DNA of 34,821 nucleotides from Mariprofundales bacterium (GCA_015487905.1 WFOX01000084.1:1-34821); one strand, 5' to 3'; shown: positions 15,750-24,583, numbered from the stretch's first letter. Made by a program: numbers and translations. Notes: generated from the sequence alone by a model not told the origin.

Positions 15750-16300
15750 CGCTTCTCCGCTTTGCGAAGCATTTCCTCAAGCCGCGCCCGATCCGCAAGC
15801 GGGATCTCAGGCGCGGCCTGACGCGAAAACGGATACCCTTTCGGAATCCAATGACCGATCGCATCGCCGAGCCGCATCGCATAGGGCGCAAGCCGGCTTT
15901 GCTTGATCCAAGGTCCAGGCTCGGACACCAAGCTCGTATAGATCAAAAACGCAAGCCCCACGAGCAAAGCCCCGCGCACGGCGCCAAAGAGAAGCCCCAG
16001 CACGCGATCCGTGGCCGTAAGGGAGGCGGCATCCACGAGCTTGCCCGCAAGCCAACCCAAAAGCCCGAAGGCGAACATCACGAGCACGAACAGCAACGCG
16101 AAGCCGGCAAGCTCCGAAAGCGCCGGCAGCTTCACCCAAGGCAGCACCCATCCCGCCGCGATCGGGGAAAAGTGCCCGGCCACGAAGAAGGCGGCGACGA
16201 GGCCGATGAGCGAAATCGCCTCGCGCACGAAGCCGCGCACGAGCGAGATCGCCGCAGATAGCCCGATGATCGCCAGGATCAGATAATCCAGCCAATTCAC
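15746..16300 (-). CDS. cvpA: CvpA family membrane protein
   Basis: A 184-residue inner-membrane protein of the CvpA family, named for colicin V production and usually found next to purF; its biochemical role is still unsettled. There are four hydrophobic segments. The first (MNWLDYLILAIIGLSAAISLVRG) carries the typical N-terminal signature, GFVREAISLIGLVAAFFVA follows, and later come ELAGFALLFVLVMFAFG and VLGLLFGAVRGALLVGLAFL. The C-terminal tail is soluble and charged. The start codon is GTG at 16300. Its stop overlaps the purF start and its start overlaps the radA stop, so the three genes form one translationally coupled unit. Confidence 0.9.
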   Translation of the reverse strand: MNWLDYLILAIIGLSAAISLVRGFVREAISLIGLVAAFFVAGHFSPIAAGWVLPWVKLPALSELAGFALLFVLVMFAFGLLGWLAGKLVDAASLTATDRVLGLLFGAVRGALLVGLAFLIYTSLVSEPGPWIKQSRLAPYAMRLGDAIGHWIPKGYPFSRQAAPEIPLADRARLEEMLRKAEKR

Positions 16301-17697
16301 CGAAGGCCGCTCCTTCCAAGGCCCACGAGTTCCAACGCCTCCTTGAGCGTGCGCGCGCCCAAAAGCTCAGGCGACTTGCCAAGTTTAGCCTTGGCGAGCG
16401 CTTCGCGCACGCGCGCAAGGCTTGCCGCCGGCAAAAGCACGCGCCGAAAGCCCAATCGCGCCGCCTCGTGCACGCGCGCTTGCGGCTGCGCCACGGGCCG
16501 CAGCTCGCCTGCAAGCCCCACCTCGCCGAAGACGGCCAAATCCCCGCCCAGCGGCGCATTGGAAAGCGAAGAGACCAGCGCAAGCGCCACAGCGAGATCC
16601 GCGGCCGGTTCCACGAGCCGAAGCCCGCCTGCGACATTGAGGTAGATGTCGTGTTGCGAAAAGGCAAGCCCCAGGCGCTGCTCCATGAGCGCAGCGAGCA
16701 TCATCAAGCGCGCCGCATCCGCCCCCACGGCCGTGCGCTTGGCCTGGGCGAATGCGGTGGGGGCGACAAGCGCCTGCACCTCCACCATGAGGGCGCGCGT
16801 GCCTTCCAATGCGGCAAGCGCCACCACGCCGGATGCATCCGCCGTGCGACCGGCCAAGAAAAAGCGTGAGACCTCATCCACGCCGCGCAGCCCCGCATCC
16901 CCCATCTCAAACACGCCCACTTCGCCTGCCGCCCCGAAGCGGTTTTTGACGGCGCGCAGGATGCGGTGCGCAAGCCCGCGATCGCCTTCAAAGAGCAAGA
17001 CGGTGTCCACGAGGTGTTCCAGCACCTTGGGGCCGGCGATTGCGCCCTCTTTCGTCACATGGCCCACAAGCGCAAGCGCAAAGCCGCGCTCCTTGGCAAG
17101 CCGCGCAAGCCGGTGCGCGCACTCGCGCACCTGCGCGACCGTCCCTGGGGCGCTGGTCAGCGCCTCGGTGAAGACCGTTTGAATGGAATCCACGACGACG
17201 AATGCATACGCATGCGCAGCAAGCGCGGCTTCTCCCGCCTCCAACTCGGCGGCATGCAGCACATGCACATCCTCGGCAAGCGCCTGCAGGCGCTCGGCGC
17301 GCATGCGCACCTGCGCTGGGGATTCCTCAGCCGTCCAATACAGGCACGCATGGCCTTGCCGCGCCAAGGCCGCGGCGGCCTGCAACAACAGCGTGGATTT
17401 GCCGATGCCGGGATCGCCGCCGACGAGCACGCTGGATGCGGGCACGAAACCGCCGCCGAGCACGCGATCCAGCTCGGCGATGCCGGTCGCAAGCCGCGCG
17501 CCTGCTGCGCGCGGGGCCTGAGGAAGCGGCATGGGATCGGCAAACGCGCCTTGCGCGCGCCGCGCGGGTTCTTTGCTTGCGACGACCTCTTCCACGAGCG
17601 CATTCCAAGCGCCGCAATCGGGGCAACGCCCGAGCCATTTGGGGTGTTGTGCGCCGCAAGAGGTGCAGGCAAACACGCGCTTGGGCTTGCTTACCAT
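16297..17697 (-). CDS. radA: DNA repair protein RadA (Sms)
   Basis: RecA-like helicase that processes recombination intermediates. It has 466 residues. The N-terminal zinc finger has Cys11, Cys14, Cys25 and Cys28 (CTSC, CPDC). The Walker A loop is GGDPGIGKST at about 93 to 102. The RadA-specific motif KNRFG (in VKNRFGAAGEVGVFEM) is present. The C-terminal Lon-like domain includes DIYLNVAGGLRLVEPAADLAVALAL and FGEVGLAGELRPV. ATG 17697 is the start. It is the first gene of the minus-strand radA-cvpA-purF operon and diverges from gspC across a 72-base gap. Confidence 0.96.
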   Translation of the reverse strand: MVSKPKRVFACTSCGAQHPKWLGRCPDCGAWNALVEEVVASKEPARRAQGAFADPMPLPQAPRAAGARLATGIAELDRVLGGGFVPASSVLVGGDPGIGKSTLLLQAAAALARQGHACLYWTAEESPAQVRMRAERLQALAEDVHVLHAAELEAGEAALAAHAYAFVVVDSIQTVFTEALTSAPGTVAQVRECAHRLARLAKERGFALALVGHVTKEGAIAGPKVLEHLVDTVLLFEGDRGLAHRILRAVKNRFGAAGEVGVFEMGDAGLRGVDEVSRFFLAGRTADASGVVALAALEGTRALMVEVQALVAPTAFAQAKRTAVGADAARLMMLAALMEQRLGLAFSQHDIYLNVAGGLRLVEPAADLAVALALVSSLSNAPLGGDLAVFGEVGLAGELRPVAQPQARVHEAARLGFRRVLLPAASLARVREALAKAKLGKSPELLGARTLKEALELVGLGRSGLR

Positions 17698-17753
17698 GCG
17701 CCAAGCCTAGCGCCGCGCGCGCATTTTTCGTGCGCGAAAGCTGGAAGCGGATT

Positions 17754-17762
17754 TGCTACATT
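17754..17762 (+). promoter_or_regulatory. Possible extended -10 promoter element before gspC
   Basis: In the 72-base gap between radA and gspC the sequence TGCTACATT (17754-17762) fits an extended -10 element (TGn followed by TACATT, four of six matches to TATAAT). No matching -35 box is visible at the usual distance. Transcription from it would begin at about 17769, next to the gspC ATG, giving a leaderless message; gspC has no visible Shine-Dalgarno, which is consistent. Confidence 0.3.
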
Positions 17763-17769
17763 TGCGGCG

Positions 17770-18621
17770 ATGCAACGCTTGCGTGTGGCGATGTTGGCTT
17801 GGGCGCCCTATGCCGTGATGGCGGCTTCACTTGCGGCGATGGCGGCCACCATCTGGCGCGGCTACACCTTCGCACCGCCGGGTGAGGAGCCTGTGGCGCT
17901 GGATGCGCAAGCAGAAAGCCAGGCGCGCTGGGATGCGTGGCTTGCGGAGCTTGCGCGTGCGCCGCTTTTCGGTGCTTTGCCGAGCAAGCCCACGAAGGCG
18001 GCGCAGCCGCCTGCGCAGGCCTTGCCGCCTGCGCGGCTGGATGCACAGCTTGTGGGCGTGATCACAGGGCCGTTGGCGGCGGCGATTTTGCTCGTGCACG
18101 GCAAACAGGCGGTGTATTGGCTTGGAGATGAGGTGGCCCCGGGCGTGCGGCTTGTGGAGGTGGGGGCGGATTATGCCGTGGTGGAGCATGGGGGTCGCCG
18201 TGAGCGGCTTGCGCTGATCAAGCCCAAGCAAGCGGCGTTTTCGCCTAGGCCCATGCCCGCGCCGAAGCGCACGGTGGCGCGCGCACCCGTGGTGCCGCAG
18301 GTGCAGCGGCGGCGCATCCCGCGCCCTTGGCTGCGCCGGCAACTTGCGCATCTTCCGGAGATTCTAAGACAAGCGCGTGTCGTGCCGCGCTATGAGAACG
18401 GCAAGTTCGCAGGCTTTATGATCACGAACATCGTGCCGGGTTCGGTCTATGAGAAAATCGGGCTGCAAAACGGGGATGTGATTCAGGCGGTCAATGGCGT
18501 CGTCGTGAAAACCCCGCAAGAGGCGATGCAGCTTTACGAAAAGCTCAAGGATGCCAGCCATATCGCCGTGAAGATCAAGCGGCGGGGCGTGGAGATGACC
18601 TTGAACTACGAAATGCGCTAG
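17770..18621 (+). CDS. gspC: Type II secretion protein GspC
   Basis: Inner-membrane subunit of the type II secretion system that links the inner-membrane platform to the GspD secretin. It has 283 residues. A short cytosolic start and one membrane span (MLAWAPYAVMAASLAAMAA) are followed by a proline- and alanine-rich linker. The homology-region domain comes next (LVGVITGPLAAAILLVHGKQ, VYWLGDEVAPGVRLVEVGAD), then a basic linker, and a C-terminal PDZ domain (GFMITNIVPGSVYEKIGLQ, NGDVIQAVNGVVVKTPQEA). ATG 17770 is the only sensible start and has no Shine-Dalgarno. It heads the 13-gene gsp cluster and is nine bases upstream of gspD. Confidence 0.94.
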   Translation: MQRLRVAMLAWAPYAVMAASLAAMAATIWRGYTFAPPGEEPVALDAQAESQARWDAWLAELARAPLFGALPSKPTKAAQPPAQALPPARLDAQLVGVITGPLAAAILLVHGKQAVYWLGDEVAPGVRLVEVGADYAVVEHGGRRERLALIKPKQAAFSPRPMPAPKRTVARAPVVPQVQRRRIPRPWLRRQLAHLPEILRQARVVPRYENGKFAGFMITNIVPGSVYEKIGLQNGDVIQAVNGVVVKTPQEAMQLYEKLKDASHIAVKIKRRGVEMTLNYEMR

Positions 18622-18630
18622 GGGGAAGCG

Positions 18631-20511
18631 GTGCGTCGTTGGTGGATGGGGATCGCGGCGTGGCTCGCACTGGCGGCCGCGGCCGCAGCGCAAAGCTTCA
18701 CGATGAACTTTGAAAACGCGGATTTGCGCCGCGTGATGGAGTATGTAGCCAAGGCCACGGGCAAGAACTTTCTCGTGGATCCGCGCGTGCGCGGCACGGT
18801 CACGGTGATCAGCGAAACGCCGATGCGCGCGGATGAGCTTTGGGATGTGTTTCTCTCCATCTTGGAGGTGCACGGCTATGCGGCCGTGGAAGAGGGCAAT
18901 GTCGTAAAAATCGTGCCGCGCGCAGAAGGCAAGCAAAAGCCCGTGCCCGTGCTTGTGCGCCCCCAAGGGGCCACAGATGCGCTTGCAACGACCGTGATCC
19001 GCCTTCAATACGCCGATGCGCAGCAGCTTGTCGCGATTCTCAGGCCGCTTGTGCCGCCCAACTCGCACATCGTCGCCTATCCGCGCGGCAACATGATCCT
19101 GATTACCGATGCGGTGGCGAACATCCGCCGCATCGCACGGCTCGTGCGCCTTTTGGATCGCAAGGAGGCCGTAGGCGTGCGCATCTTGCCGCTTGCGCAC
19201 GCCTCAGCCGAGAAGCTGGCCAGTCTGCTTGGGCGCTTGTATCCGGCCAAAAGCGCGCTTGCGCTCAAAGCGATTGCGCATGAGCCCGGCAATACGCTCG
19301 TGCTCGTGGGACCTCCGCCTTTGCTCAATGAGGCGGAGGCGCTCGTGCGCCGCTTGGATCAGGAGCCGAAAACGGATCTGGGGCGCTTGCACATCCGCTA
19401 CTTGCGCTTTGCCAAGGCCGAGGAGATGGCCAAGGTGCTTGCGGATCTTTTGCAGGCCAAGGGCAAGAAGGGGGTTGTGGCGGGAGAGGTGCGCGTGGTC
19501 GCCGAGCCTTCCACGAACGCGCTGCTTGTGACAGCCGATCCGAACGATTGGCGCGCGATCGCGCGCGTGATTGATCGCTTGGACATTGAGCGCCGCCAAG
19601 TGCTCATTGAGTCGTTGATCGTGGAGGTCTCGGCGAATGCGCTGGAGCAGTTCGGCATTGAATGGCGCGCGCTCGGCAACTTCAACCAGCCCAAGCGCCG
19701 GGCCTTCGGGGGCACGAACTTCCCTTCGCAATCGGGCGTGTCCATCCAAAGCGTGGCCGCCAACCCCTTCAACACGGGCGCGGGGCTTGTGGTGGGGCTT
19801 GTGGATGGCACGATCCGCTTCGGCGGACAAACCTTTTTGAACCTCGGGGCGCTTGCCAGGGCGCTTGAGACGCGCGCGCACGCGAATGTGCTTTCCACAC
19901 CCACCTTGCTTACCTTGGACAACGAATCGGCCGAGATCATCGTCGGGCAAAATGTGCCGTTCATCACGGGCCGTGCCACAACCCAAGGGGGTGTGGCCAA
20001 CCCGTTTCAAACCATTGAGCGGCGCGACATCGGGCTCAAGCTCAAGGTGAAGCCGCGCATTGCGGCCGGCGATGCGCTCACCCTGGAGATCTATCAGGAA
20101 ATCTCCAGCATTGACCGCCAAGCGACCGCCCAAGGCGCGGATCTCATCACGAACAAGCGCTCCATCCAAACCGTTGTCCTTGCGCACGACGGCCAAACGA
20201 TCGTGCTTGGCGGGCTTATGCGCGAGGATGATACGCAATCCGTGCAGCGCGTGCCGTGTTTGGGTGCGATCCCGATCCTCGGCGAGTTCTTTCGCTTTAC
20301 CGAAAACCAGCATCGCAAGACGAACCTCATGGTCTTCCTCAAGCCGCACATCGTGCGCAATCCGAAGGACTTGGCGGCGCTCGTGAATGAAAAATACATA
20401 GACATCCGCTCGCTTTACGAACAGCCCGCGAATGAGGGCACGATCCTCTTTCCGGAAGCGCCGCGCAAGCTTCCCAAGCGCTTTGCCCCCAAAGGGGCTT
20501 CTAAGCCATGA
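18631..20511 (+). CDS. gspD: Type II secretion outer-membrane secretin GspD
   Basis: Forms the multimeric outer-membrane channel for folded exoproteins. It has 626 residues. The signal peptide ends at AAAAAAQ (about residue 21). The N0 domain (FTMNFENADLRRVMEYVAK) and three KH-like N domains follow, each with an LVTADPND- or LVLVGPPPLL-type strand. The secretin domain has VLSTPTLLTLDNESAEIIVGQNVPFITG split across its blocks, ERRDIGLKLKVKPRI, TIVLGGLMREDD, and the signature VPCLGAIPILGEFFRF. GTG 18631 is preceded by GGGGGAAG. The C-terminal S-domain is short, and no GspS pilotin gene is seen here. The stop overlaps the gspE start. Confidence 0.97.
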   Translation: MRRWWMGIAAWLALAAAAAAQSFTMNFENADLRRVMEYVAKATGKNFLVDPRVRGTVTVISETPMRADELWDVFLSILEVHGYAAVEEGNVVKIVPRAEGKQKPVPVLVRPQGATDALATTVIRLQYADAQQLVAILRPLVPPNSHIVAYPRGNMILITDAVANIRRIARLVRLLDRKEAVGVRILPLAHASAEKLASLLGRLYPAKSALALKAIAHEPGNTLVLVGPPPLLNEAEALVRRLDQEPKTDLGRLHIRYLRFAKAEEMAKVLADLLQAKGKKGVVAGEVRVVAEPSTNALLVTADPNDWRAIARVIDRLDIERRQVLIESLIVEVSANALEQFGIEWRALGNFNQPKRRAFGGTNFPSQSGVSIQSVAANPFNTGAGLVVGLVDGTIRFGGQTFLNLGALARALETRAHANVLSTPTLLTLDNESAEIIVGQNVPFITGRATTQGGVANPFQTIERRDIGLKLKVKPRIAAGDALTLEIYQEISSIDRQATAQGADLITNKRSIQTVVLAHDGQTIVLGGLMREDDTQSVQRVPCLGAIPILGEFFRFTENQHRKTNLMVFLKPHIVRNPKDLAALVNEKYIDIRSLYEQPANEGTILFPEAPRKLPKRFAPKGASKP

Positions 20512-22058
20512 GCGCAGCGCCATCCCTTTCCGAACGACGGCCAGCGGATCGCGAGGCGCTCGCGGCGCGGCCTGCGGCGCTTTGGCGCGAGGCGGGTGTC
20601 GTGCCGCTTGCCTGGCGGGCGGAAGAAGAGCAAGCGCGGCCCGTGCTCGTGGCCGAGGACGCCGATCCTTGGCCCTGGTGGCTGCTTGCGCGCTTGGAGG
20701 CCGAGGCGGGCAAGCCCCTTTGGGTGCTCGTGCGCCCGCGCGCGGAGGTGGAGGCCGTGCTGCACGAGGCGCTGGAAGAGACGCGCGCCACGGCCGCGGA
20801 GATGGTGGAAGAGATGGCTGAAAAGGACATCGCGCGCGAGGTGGAGGAGGTCGCCGATCTTTTGGAGACCGATGATGACGCGCCGGTGGTGCGGCTTGTC
20901 AATGCGCTCGTCGCCCAGGCCCTGCGCGAGCGCGCCTCCGATGTGCACATTGAGCCTTACGAGCGCGAGGTGCTCGTGCGCTTTCGCATTGACGGCGTGC
21001 TGCACACGATCGTGCGCCCGCCTGCTTCCGTGCATGCGGCGCTGGTGTCGCGCATCAAGGTCATGGCGGGGCTGGACATCGCCGAAAAGCGGCTTCCGCA
21101 GGACGGGCGCTTCTTCGTGCGGGTGGCGGGCCGCGAGGTGGATGTGCGCGTCTCCATCCTGCCCACGGCGTTTGGCGAGCGCGTCGTGCTCAGGCTTTTG
21201 GATCGCGGCGCGCGCATGCTCAGCTTGGAAGAGCTCGGCATGGCCGAGGATCACCTGGCCCTTGTGCGCGAAACGATCGCTTCGCCGCATGGGATTGCGT
21301 TGGTTACAGGCCCCACAGGAAGCGGCAAGACGACGACGCTGTATGCGGCGCTGCTCGCCGTGGATCGCGAAAACCGCAATGTCATGACGATTGAAGATCC
21401 CGTGGAGTATCGCATTGCTGGGGTCGCGCAGATGCAGGTGCGCCCGAAGATCGGGCTTACCTTTGCAGCGGGCTTGCGCTCCATCCTGCGCCAGGACCCC
21501 GACATCGTGATGGTGGGCGAAATCCGCGATCTGGAAACGGCCGAGATCGCGATTCAAGCTTCACTTACGGGCCACTTGGTGCTTGCGACTTTGCACACGA
21601 ATGACGCGCTTTCCTCCATCGTGCGGCTTACGGATATGGGGGTGGAGCCGTATCTTGTGGCCTCATCGCTCATCCTCGTGGAGGCGCAGCGGCTTGTGCG
21701 CAGGCTTTGCCCTGCGTGCAAGCGCGCGCGTGCGGCCCGCGCCGAGGATTGGCGCTTGCTGGATCTTCCTGCGGATGCGTATCCGGAGGTGGAAGCGGTG
21801 TATGAGCCTGTGGGTTGTGCGGCTTGCCGCGGCTCGGGCTATCGCGGCCGGATCGCGATCTACGAAATGGCCAAGATCAGCGAGGCCTTGCGCGCCGCGA
21901 TCCACGACGGGGCGTCCTTGGATCGGCTGCGCAAAATCGCCGCGCGCGAGGGCATGCGCACGCTCAGACAAGACGGTGCGCGCCATGTCGCCGCGGGCAT
22001 CACGAGCATAGAAGAGGTGTTGCGCGTGACGCGCGAAGGGGCGCTTGAGGAGGCCTGA
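20508..22058 (+). CDS. gspE: Type II secretion ATPase GspE
   Basis: Cytosolic hexameric ATPase that powers pseudopilus assembly. It has 516 residues. The N-terminal domain is divergent, with an acidic linker at about 85 to 125. The catalytic core shows RASDVHIEPYE, VRFRIDGVLHTI, RLPQDGRF, the Walker A loop GPTGSGKTTT (268-277), the Asp box IEDPVE, the Walker B region DPDIVMVGEIRDLETAE, and the His box ATLHTNDA. The tetracysteine zinc motif is CPAC with CAACRGSGYRGRIAIYE. It overlaps gspD and gspF by four bases and one base. The isoleucine near the C-terminus (TSIEE) uses ATA before GAA. Confidence 0.97.
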   Translation: MSAAPSLSERRPADREALAARPAALWREAGVVPLAWRAEEEQARPVLVAEDADPWPWWLLARLEAEAGKPLWVLVRPRAEVEAVLHEALEETRATAAEMVEEMAEKDIAREVEEVADLLETDDDAPVVRLVNALVAQALRERASDVHIEPYEREVLVRFRIDGVLHTIVRPPASVHAALVSRIKVMAGLDIAEKRLPQDGRFFVRVAGREVDVRVSILPTAFGERVVLRLLDRGARMLSLEELGMAEDHLALVRETIASPHGIALVTGPTGSGKTTTLYAALLAVDRENRNVMTIEDPVEYRIAGVAQMQVRPKIGLTFAAGLRSILRQDPDIVMVGEIRDLETAEIAIQASLTGHLVLATLHTNDALSSIVRLTDMGVEPYLVASSLILVEAQRLVRRLCPACKRARAARAEDWRLLDLPADAYPEVEAVYEPVGCAACRGSGYRGRIAIYEMAKISEALRAAIHDGASLDRLRKIAAREGMRTLRQDGARHVAAGITSIEEVLRVTREGALEEA

Positions 22059-23242
22059 TGCCGTTGTTTCGCTATGAGGCCTTGGATGCGAAGGGGCGCG
22101 TGCGCCGCGGCGAGTTGGAGGCCGAGCACGAGCGCGCCGCGCGCCGACTGCTCAAGCGCCAAGGGCTTGTGCCGCGCAAGTTGATGACCGCGGATGCCGT
22201 GCGCGCGCGGCGGCGGATTGCGGTGCGCACGCGCGATTGGTTGGCCGTATTTGAGCAGCTTGCTGCGCTCTTGGAGGCCGGCGCGCCGCTTGCCGAGGCA
22301 TTGGCCGCCATCGCCGAGCATGAGGAGAGCGCGCGCGTGCGCACCCTTGCGGCGGCGCTGCGCGGGCGCGTGCTGGAAGGGGCCTCGTTGGCGGCGGCGC
22401 TTGCGGAGGTCGGCGCGCCTGAGGCGCTTTGGCGCATGGTGCAGGCGGGCGAGGAGGCGGGCGCGCTTGCGGCTGTATGCGCGCGCACGGCCGAGTTGCT
22501 CGCCAGGCGGCTTGCTGCGCGCGAGGAGCTTTTGTCCATTGCTCTGTATCCGGCCATCGTCTTCGCAACGGGCCTGTTCGTGGCCTATGCGTTGCTCGCC
22601 TTCGTCGTGCCGCAGGTGGCGCGCGTCTTTGCGCATGCGCATGCCGAGCTTCCCCTCATCACGCGCGTGGTGCTGGCCGCCTCAGCCTTCGTGCGCCAGT
22701 GGGGCGTGTGGCTTGCGCTTGCACTTGCGGGCGCGGCTTCGTGGTGGGCGCGCAGGCAGCCGCGCTTGCGCGCGCGCATGGACGCCTGGCTTGTGCGCAT
22801 GCCGCTTTTGGGAAGGCTTTGGCTGCGCGCCGAGTTTGCGCGCGCGGCGCGCACCTTGGGGCTTTTGCTCGCAGGCGGCGTGCCGCTTCTGGCCGCGCTT
22901 GGCATCGCCGCCGAGGGCGCTGCGCTTGCGCCCGTGCGCGCGCTGCTTTTGGAGGCGCGCGAAGCCGTGCGCGAAGGCGAGGCGCTGGCGACGGCTCTGG
23001 GAAGAAGCGCGCTTGCGCCGCCGCTGCTCGTGCGCTTTGCGCGCATGGGGGAGGCGGGCGGCACCTTGGATCGCATGTTGCTCAAGGTCGGCGACCGCAT
23101 GGAGGCTGAAGTGGCCGCGCGCATTCGCCGCGCGCTCACCTTGCTGGAGCCTGCGCTCATTTTGCTCATGGCCGTGGGGGTGGGCACGATGGCCGCGGCG
23201 ATCTTGCTGCCGCTTGTGGAAATGAACGCGCTCGTGCGATGA
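22058..23242 (+). CDS. gspF: Type II secretion inner-membrane platform protein GspF
   Basis: Multi-span platform protein at the base of the secretion machine. It has 394 residues. The N-terminus carries the family start (PLFRYEALDAKGRVRRGELEA in two blocks), followed by two repeated cytosolic helical domains (FEQLAALLEAGAPLAEAL; FARAARTLGLLLAGGVPLLAAL). Three hydrophobic spans are visible at about 165-190, 220-240 and 365-388, the last ending in PLVEMNALVR. Its ATG overlaps the gspE stop by one base. Its 3' end overlaps the start of the unusual two-gene insert that separates it from gspG. Confidence 0.95.
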   Translation: MPLFRYEALDAKGRVRRGELEAEHERAARRLLKRQGLVPRKLMTADAVRARRRIAVRTRDWLAVFEQLAALLEAGAPLAEALAAIAEHEESARVRTLAAALRGRVLEGASLAAALAEVGAPEALWRMVQAGEEAGALAAVCARTAELLARRLAAREELLSIALYPAIVFATGLFVAYALLAFVVPQVARVFAHAHAELPLITRVVLAASAFVRQWGVWLALALAGAASWWARRQPRLRARMDAWLVRMPLLGRLWLRAEFARAARTLGLLLAGGVPLLAALGIAAEGAALAPVRALLLEAREAVREGEALATALGRSALAPPLLVRFARMGEAGGTLDRMLLKVGDRMEAEVAARIRRALTLLEPALILLMAVGVGTMAAAILLPLVEMNALVR

Positions 23243-23850
23243 TCCGCATGTGTATTCTGTGCGTGTTGCTGGCAAGTGCGGCGTGGCCTGCGCTTGCCGA
23301 TGAAGAGGCGGCCTATGCGCGCCTGATCGCCACCGCCGCGCAAGGAAAGATCCAAGAGGCGCTTGCGGCTTGTGCGGTCGTGCAGGCCCAGGGGGTGCAT
23401 GGGATTTGGGGGCGCCGCTTGCAGGCGGCTTGCGCGCTTTTGGCGATGCGTGCTGCGCGCAGCACCCGTTTGCCGTCCGCGCCTTCCTTGCCCGAGCTTG
23501 TGCTTGCGCGCACCTGGCAAAATGCGCATCCGCCGCCTGCCCCGGCGCATCCCTGGCGCATCGGCCTTGCCTCAGCGCTTGTGCCCGGGCTTGGGCACCT
23601 GCTTTTGGGGCGCAAGCAGGATGCGCTTGTGGCGGCCTTGTTCGTCTGGCCGATGTTCGGCTTGACCGTCTGGGCCTGGCGGCGGCGCATGGGGCCGGTG
23701 GTCGTCTTTTTCGCCTGGATCACGCTTTGGCTGTGGTCGGGGGTCGTGTTCTCTTCGGTTTCGCTTGCCGAGCGCACAAGCGTGGAGGACTATGCGCGCT
23801 GGTGGGCGGGGCTGTGGCAGGCCTCAGGGCTTCCAGGTAGGCCGTGGTGA
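23239..23850 (+). CDS. Unknown exported membrane protein with PGLG motif, inserted in gsp operon
   Basis: A 203-residue protein I do not recognise as a secretion component. Residues 1 to 20 form a signal peptide (LASAAWPALA). A helical, alanine-rich region that might be a degenerate TPR spans about 22 to 72, a proline-rich linker about 80 to 105, and a membrane module follows. The segment ASALVPGLGHLLLGRKQDAL (111-130) has the PGLGxxxxGxxxxG pattern of TM2/DUF5683-like proteins, and two more hydrophobic spans run to about 170. ATG 23239 overlaps gspF by four bases, and its stop overlaps the YidD-like gene (GTGA). It therefore belongs to the operon, between gspF and gspG. Its pairing with a YidD-like gene suggests a joint role in membrane or envelope protein assembly; this is inference. 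Confidence 0.7.
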   Translation: MIRMCILCVLLASAAWPALADEEAAYARLIATAAQGKIQEALAACAVVQAQGVHGIWGRRLQAACALLAMRAARSTRLPSAPSLPELVLARTWQNAHPPPAPAHPWRIGLASALVPGLGHLLLGRKQDALVAALFVWPMFGLTVWAWRRRMGPVVVFFAWITLWLWSGVVFSSVSLAERTSVEDYARWWAGLWQASGLPGRPW

Positions 23851-24200
23851 AGCGCGCAGGGCTTTTGTATGCGCTTTTGGCAAGCGGGGCGCTTGCGCTT
23901 GCGCCGCTTTGGTGGGCGATGGGGGCGCCGACAAGCACGCCGCGCATGCTTCCCTTTGCGTTTTGGCAGGCCTTTTTGGGCCGCATTGACGGGCGCAGTT
24001 GCCCTTCTTATCCCGTGTGCTCGCGCTATGCGGCTGAGGCCGTCGCCCGGCACGGCTTGGTGGTGGGCCTATGGCTTGCGCTGGATCGGCTCATCCACGA
24101 AGCAGGGGAAGTCGCAACAGGCCCGCGCGTGCACATTGACGGCGTGATCAGGGTTTACGATCCTTTGCAGCGCAACGACTTTTGGCTGGAGGAACAGTGA
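23847..24200 (+). CDS. YidD-like protein (membrane protein insertion efficiency factor family)
   Basis: A 117-residue protein with an N-terminal hydrophobic segment (residues 5 to 25) and then the YidD/DUF37 core: GRSCPSYPVCSRYAAEAV with Cys52 and Cys58, RHGLVVGLWLALDRLIHE. Canonical YidD is encoded between rnpA and yidC and assists membrane-protein insertion. This copy lacks the usual PxxxGxDPVP ending and instead finishes VHIDGVIRVYDPLQRNDFWLEE, so it is a divergent paralogue. GTG 23847 overlaps the PGLG-motif gene by four bases; GTG 23844 is also possible. The stop overlaps the gspG start. Family assignment is fair; a role in secretion is inference from location. Confidence 0.72.
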   Translation: MKRAGLLYALLASGALALAPLWWAMGAPTSTPRMLPFAFWQAFLGRIDGRSCPSYPVCSRYAAEAVARHGLVVGLWLALDRLIHEAGEVATGPRVHIDGVIRVYDPLQRNDFWLEEQ

Positions 24201-24583
24201 AGCGGCAACGCGGCTTTACGCTTTTGGAGATCATGGTCGTGCTCGTGATTCTGGGCCTTTTGGCGGCGCTGATCGCGCCAAGGCTCATTGAGCGCGCCGA
24301 AGAAGCCAAGGTCAAGGCCACGCGCGTGCAGATGAAGAGCATAGAAGAGGCGCTCAAGCTCTATCGGTTGCAGCACGGCGCGTATCCGAAAACCCTTGCC
24401 GAGCTTGCCAAGCCCGACGCCAACGGCAAGCGCTATTTGGATCGCGTGCCCAAGGACGCTTGGGGCCGTGATTTCGTCTATCTCTATCCGGGCGTGCATG
24501 GAGATTACGATCTCGTTTCCTACGGCGCCGACGGCAAGCCCGGCGGAAGCGGTGTCAATGCGGACATCACGAGTTGGGAGTAG
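24197..24583 (+). CDS. gspG: Type II secretion major pseudopilin GspG
   Basis: Main subunit of the pseudopilus. It has 128 residues. The prepilin site is RG before FTLLEIMVVLVILGLL, with Glu at +5. The soluble domain contains KLYRLQHGAYPKTLAELA and the C-terminal calcium-loop region DAWGRDFVYLYPG and DLVSYGADGKPGGSG, ending ADITSWE, all typical of GspG. GTG 24197 is chosen because it starts four residues before the cleavage glycine; GGAGG lies only four bases upstream. The gspH start is nested in its 3' end. Processing needs a prepilin peptidase (GspO/PilD), which is not in this window. Confidence 0.96.
   Translation: MKRQRGFTLLEIMVVLVILGLLAALIAPRLIERAEEAKVKATRVQMKSIEEALKLYRLQHGAYPKTLAELAKPDANGKRYLDRVPKDAWGRDFVYLYPGVHGDYDLVSYGADGKPGGSGVNADITSWE

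Noticed and set aside
19204..20523. A 439-codon minus-strand open frame opposite gspD
   Set aside because: It mirrors the secretin reading frame, has no recognisable domain and a His/Arg-rich composition typical of antisense frames in GC-rich DNA.
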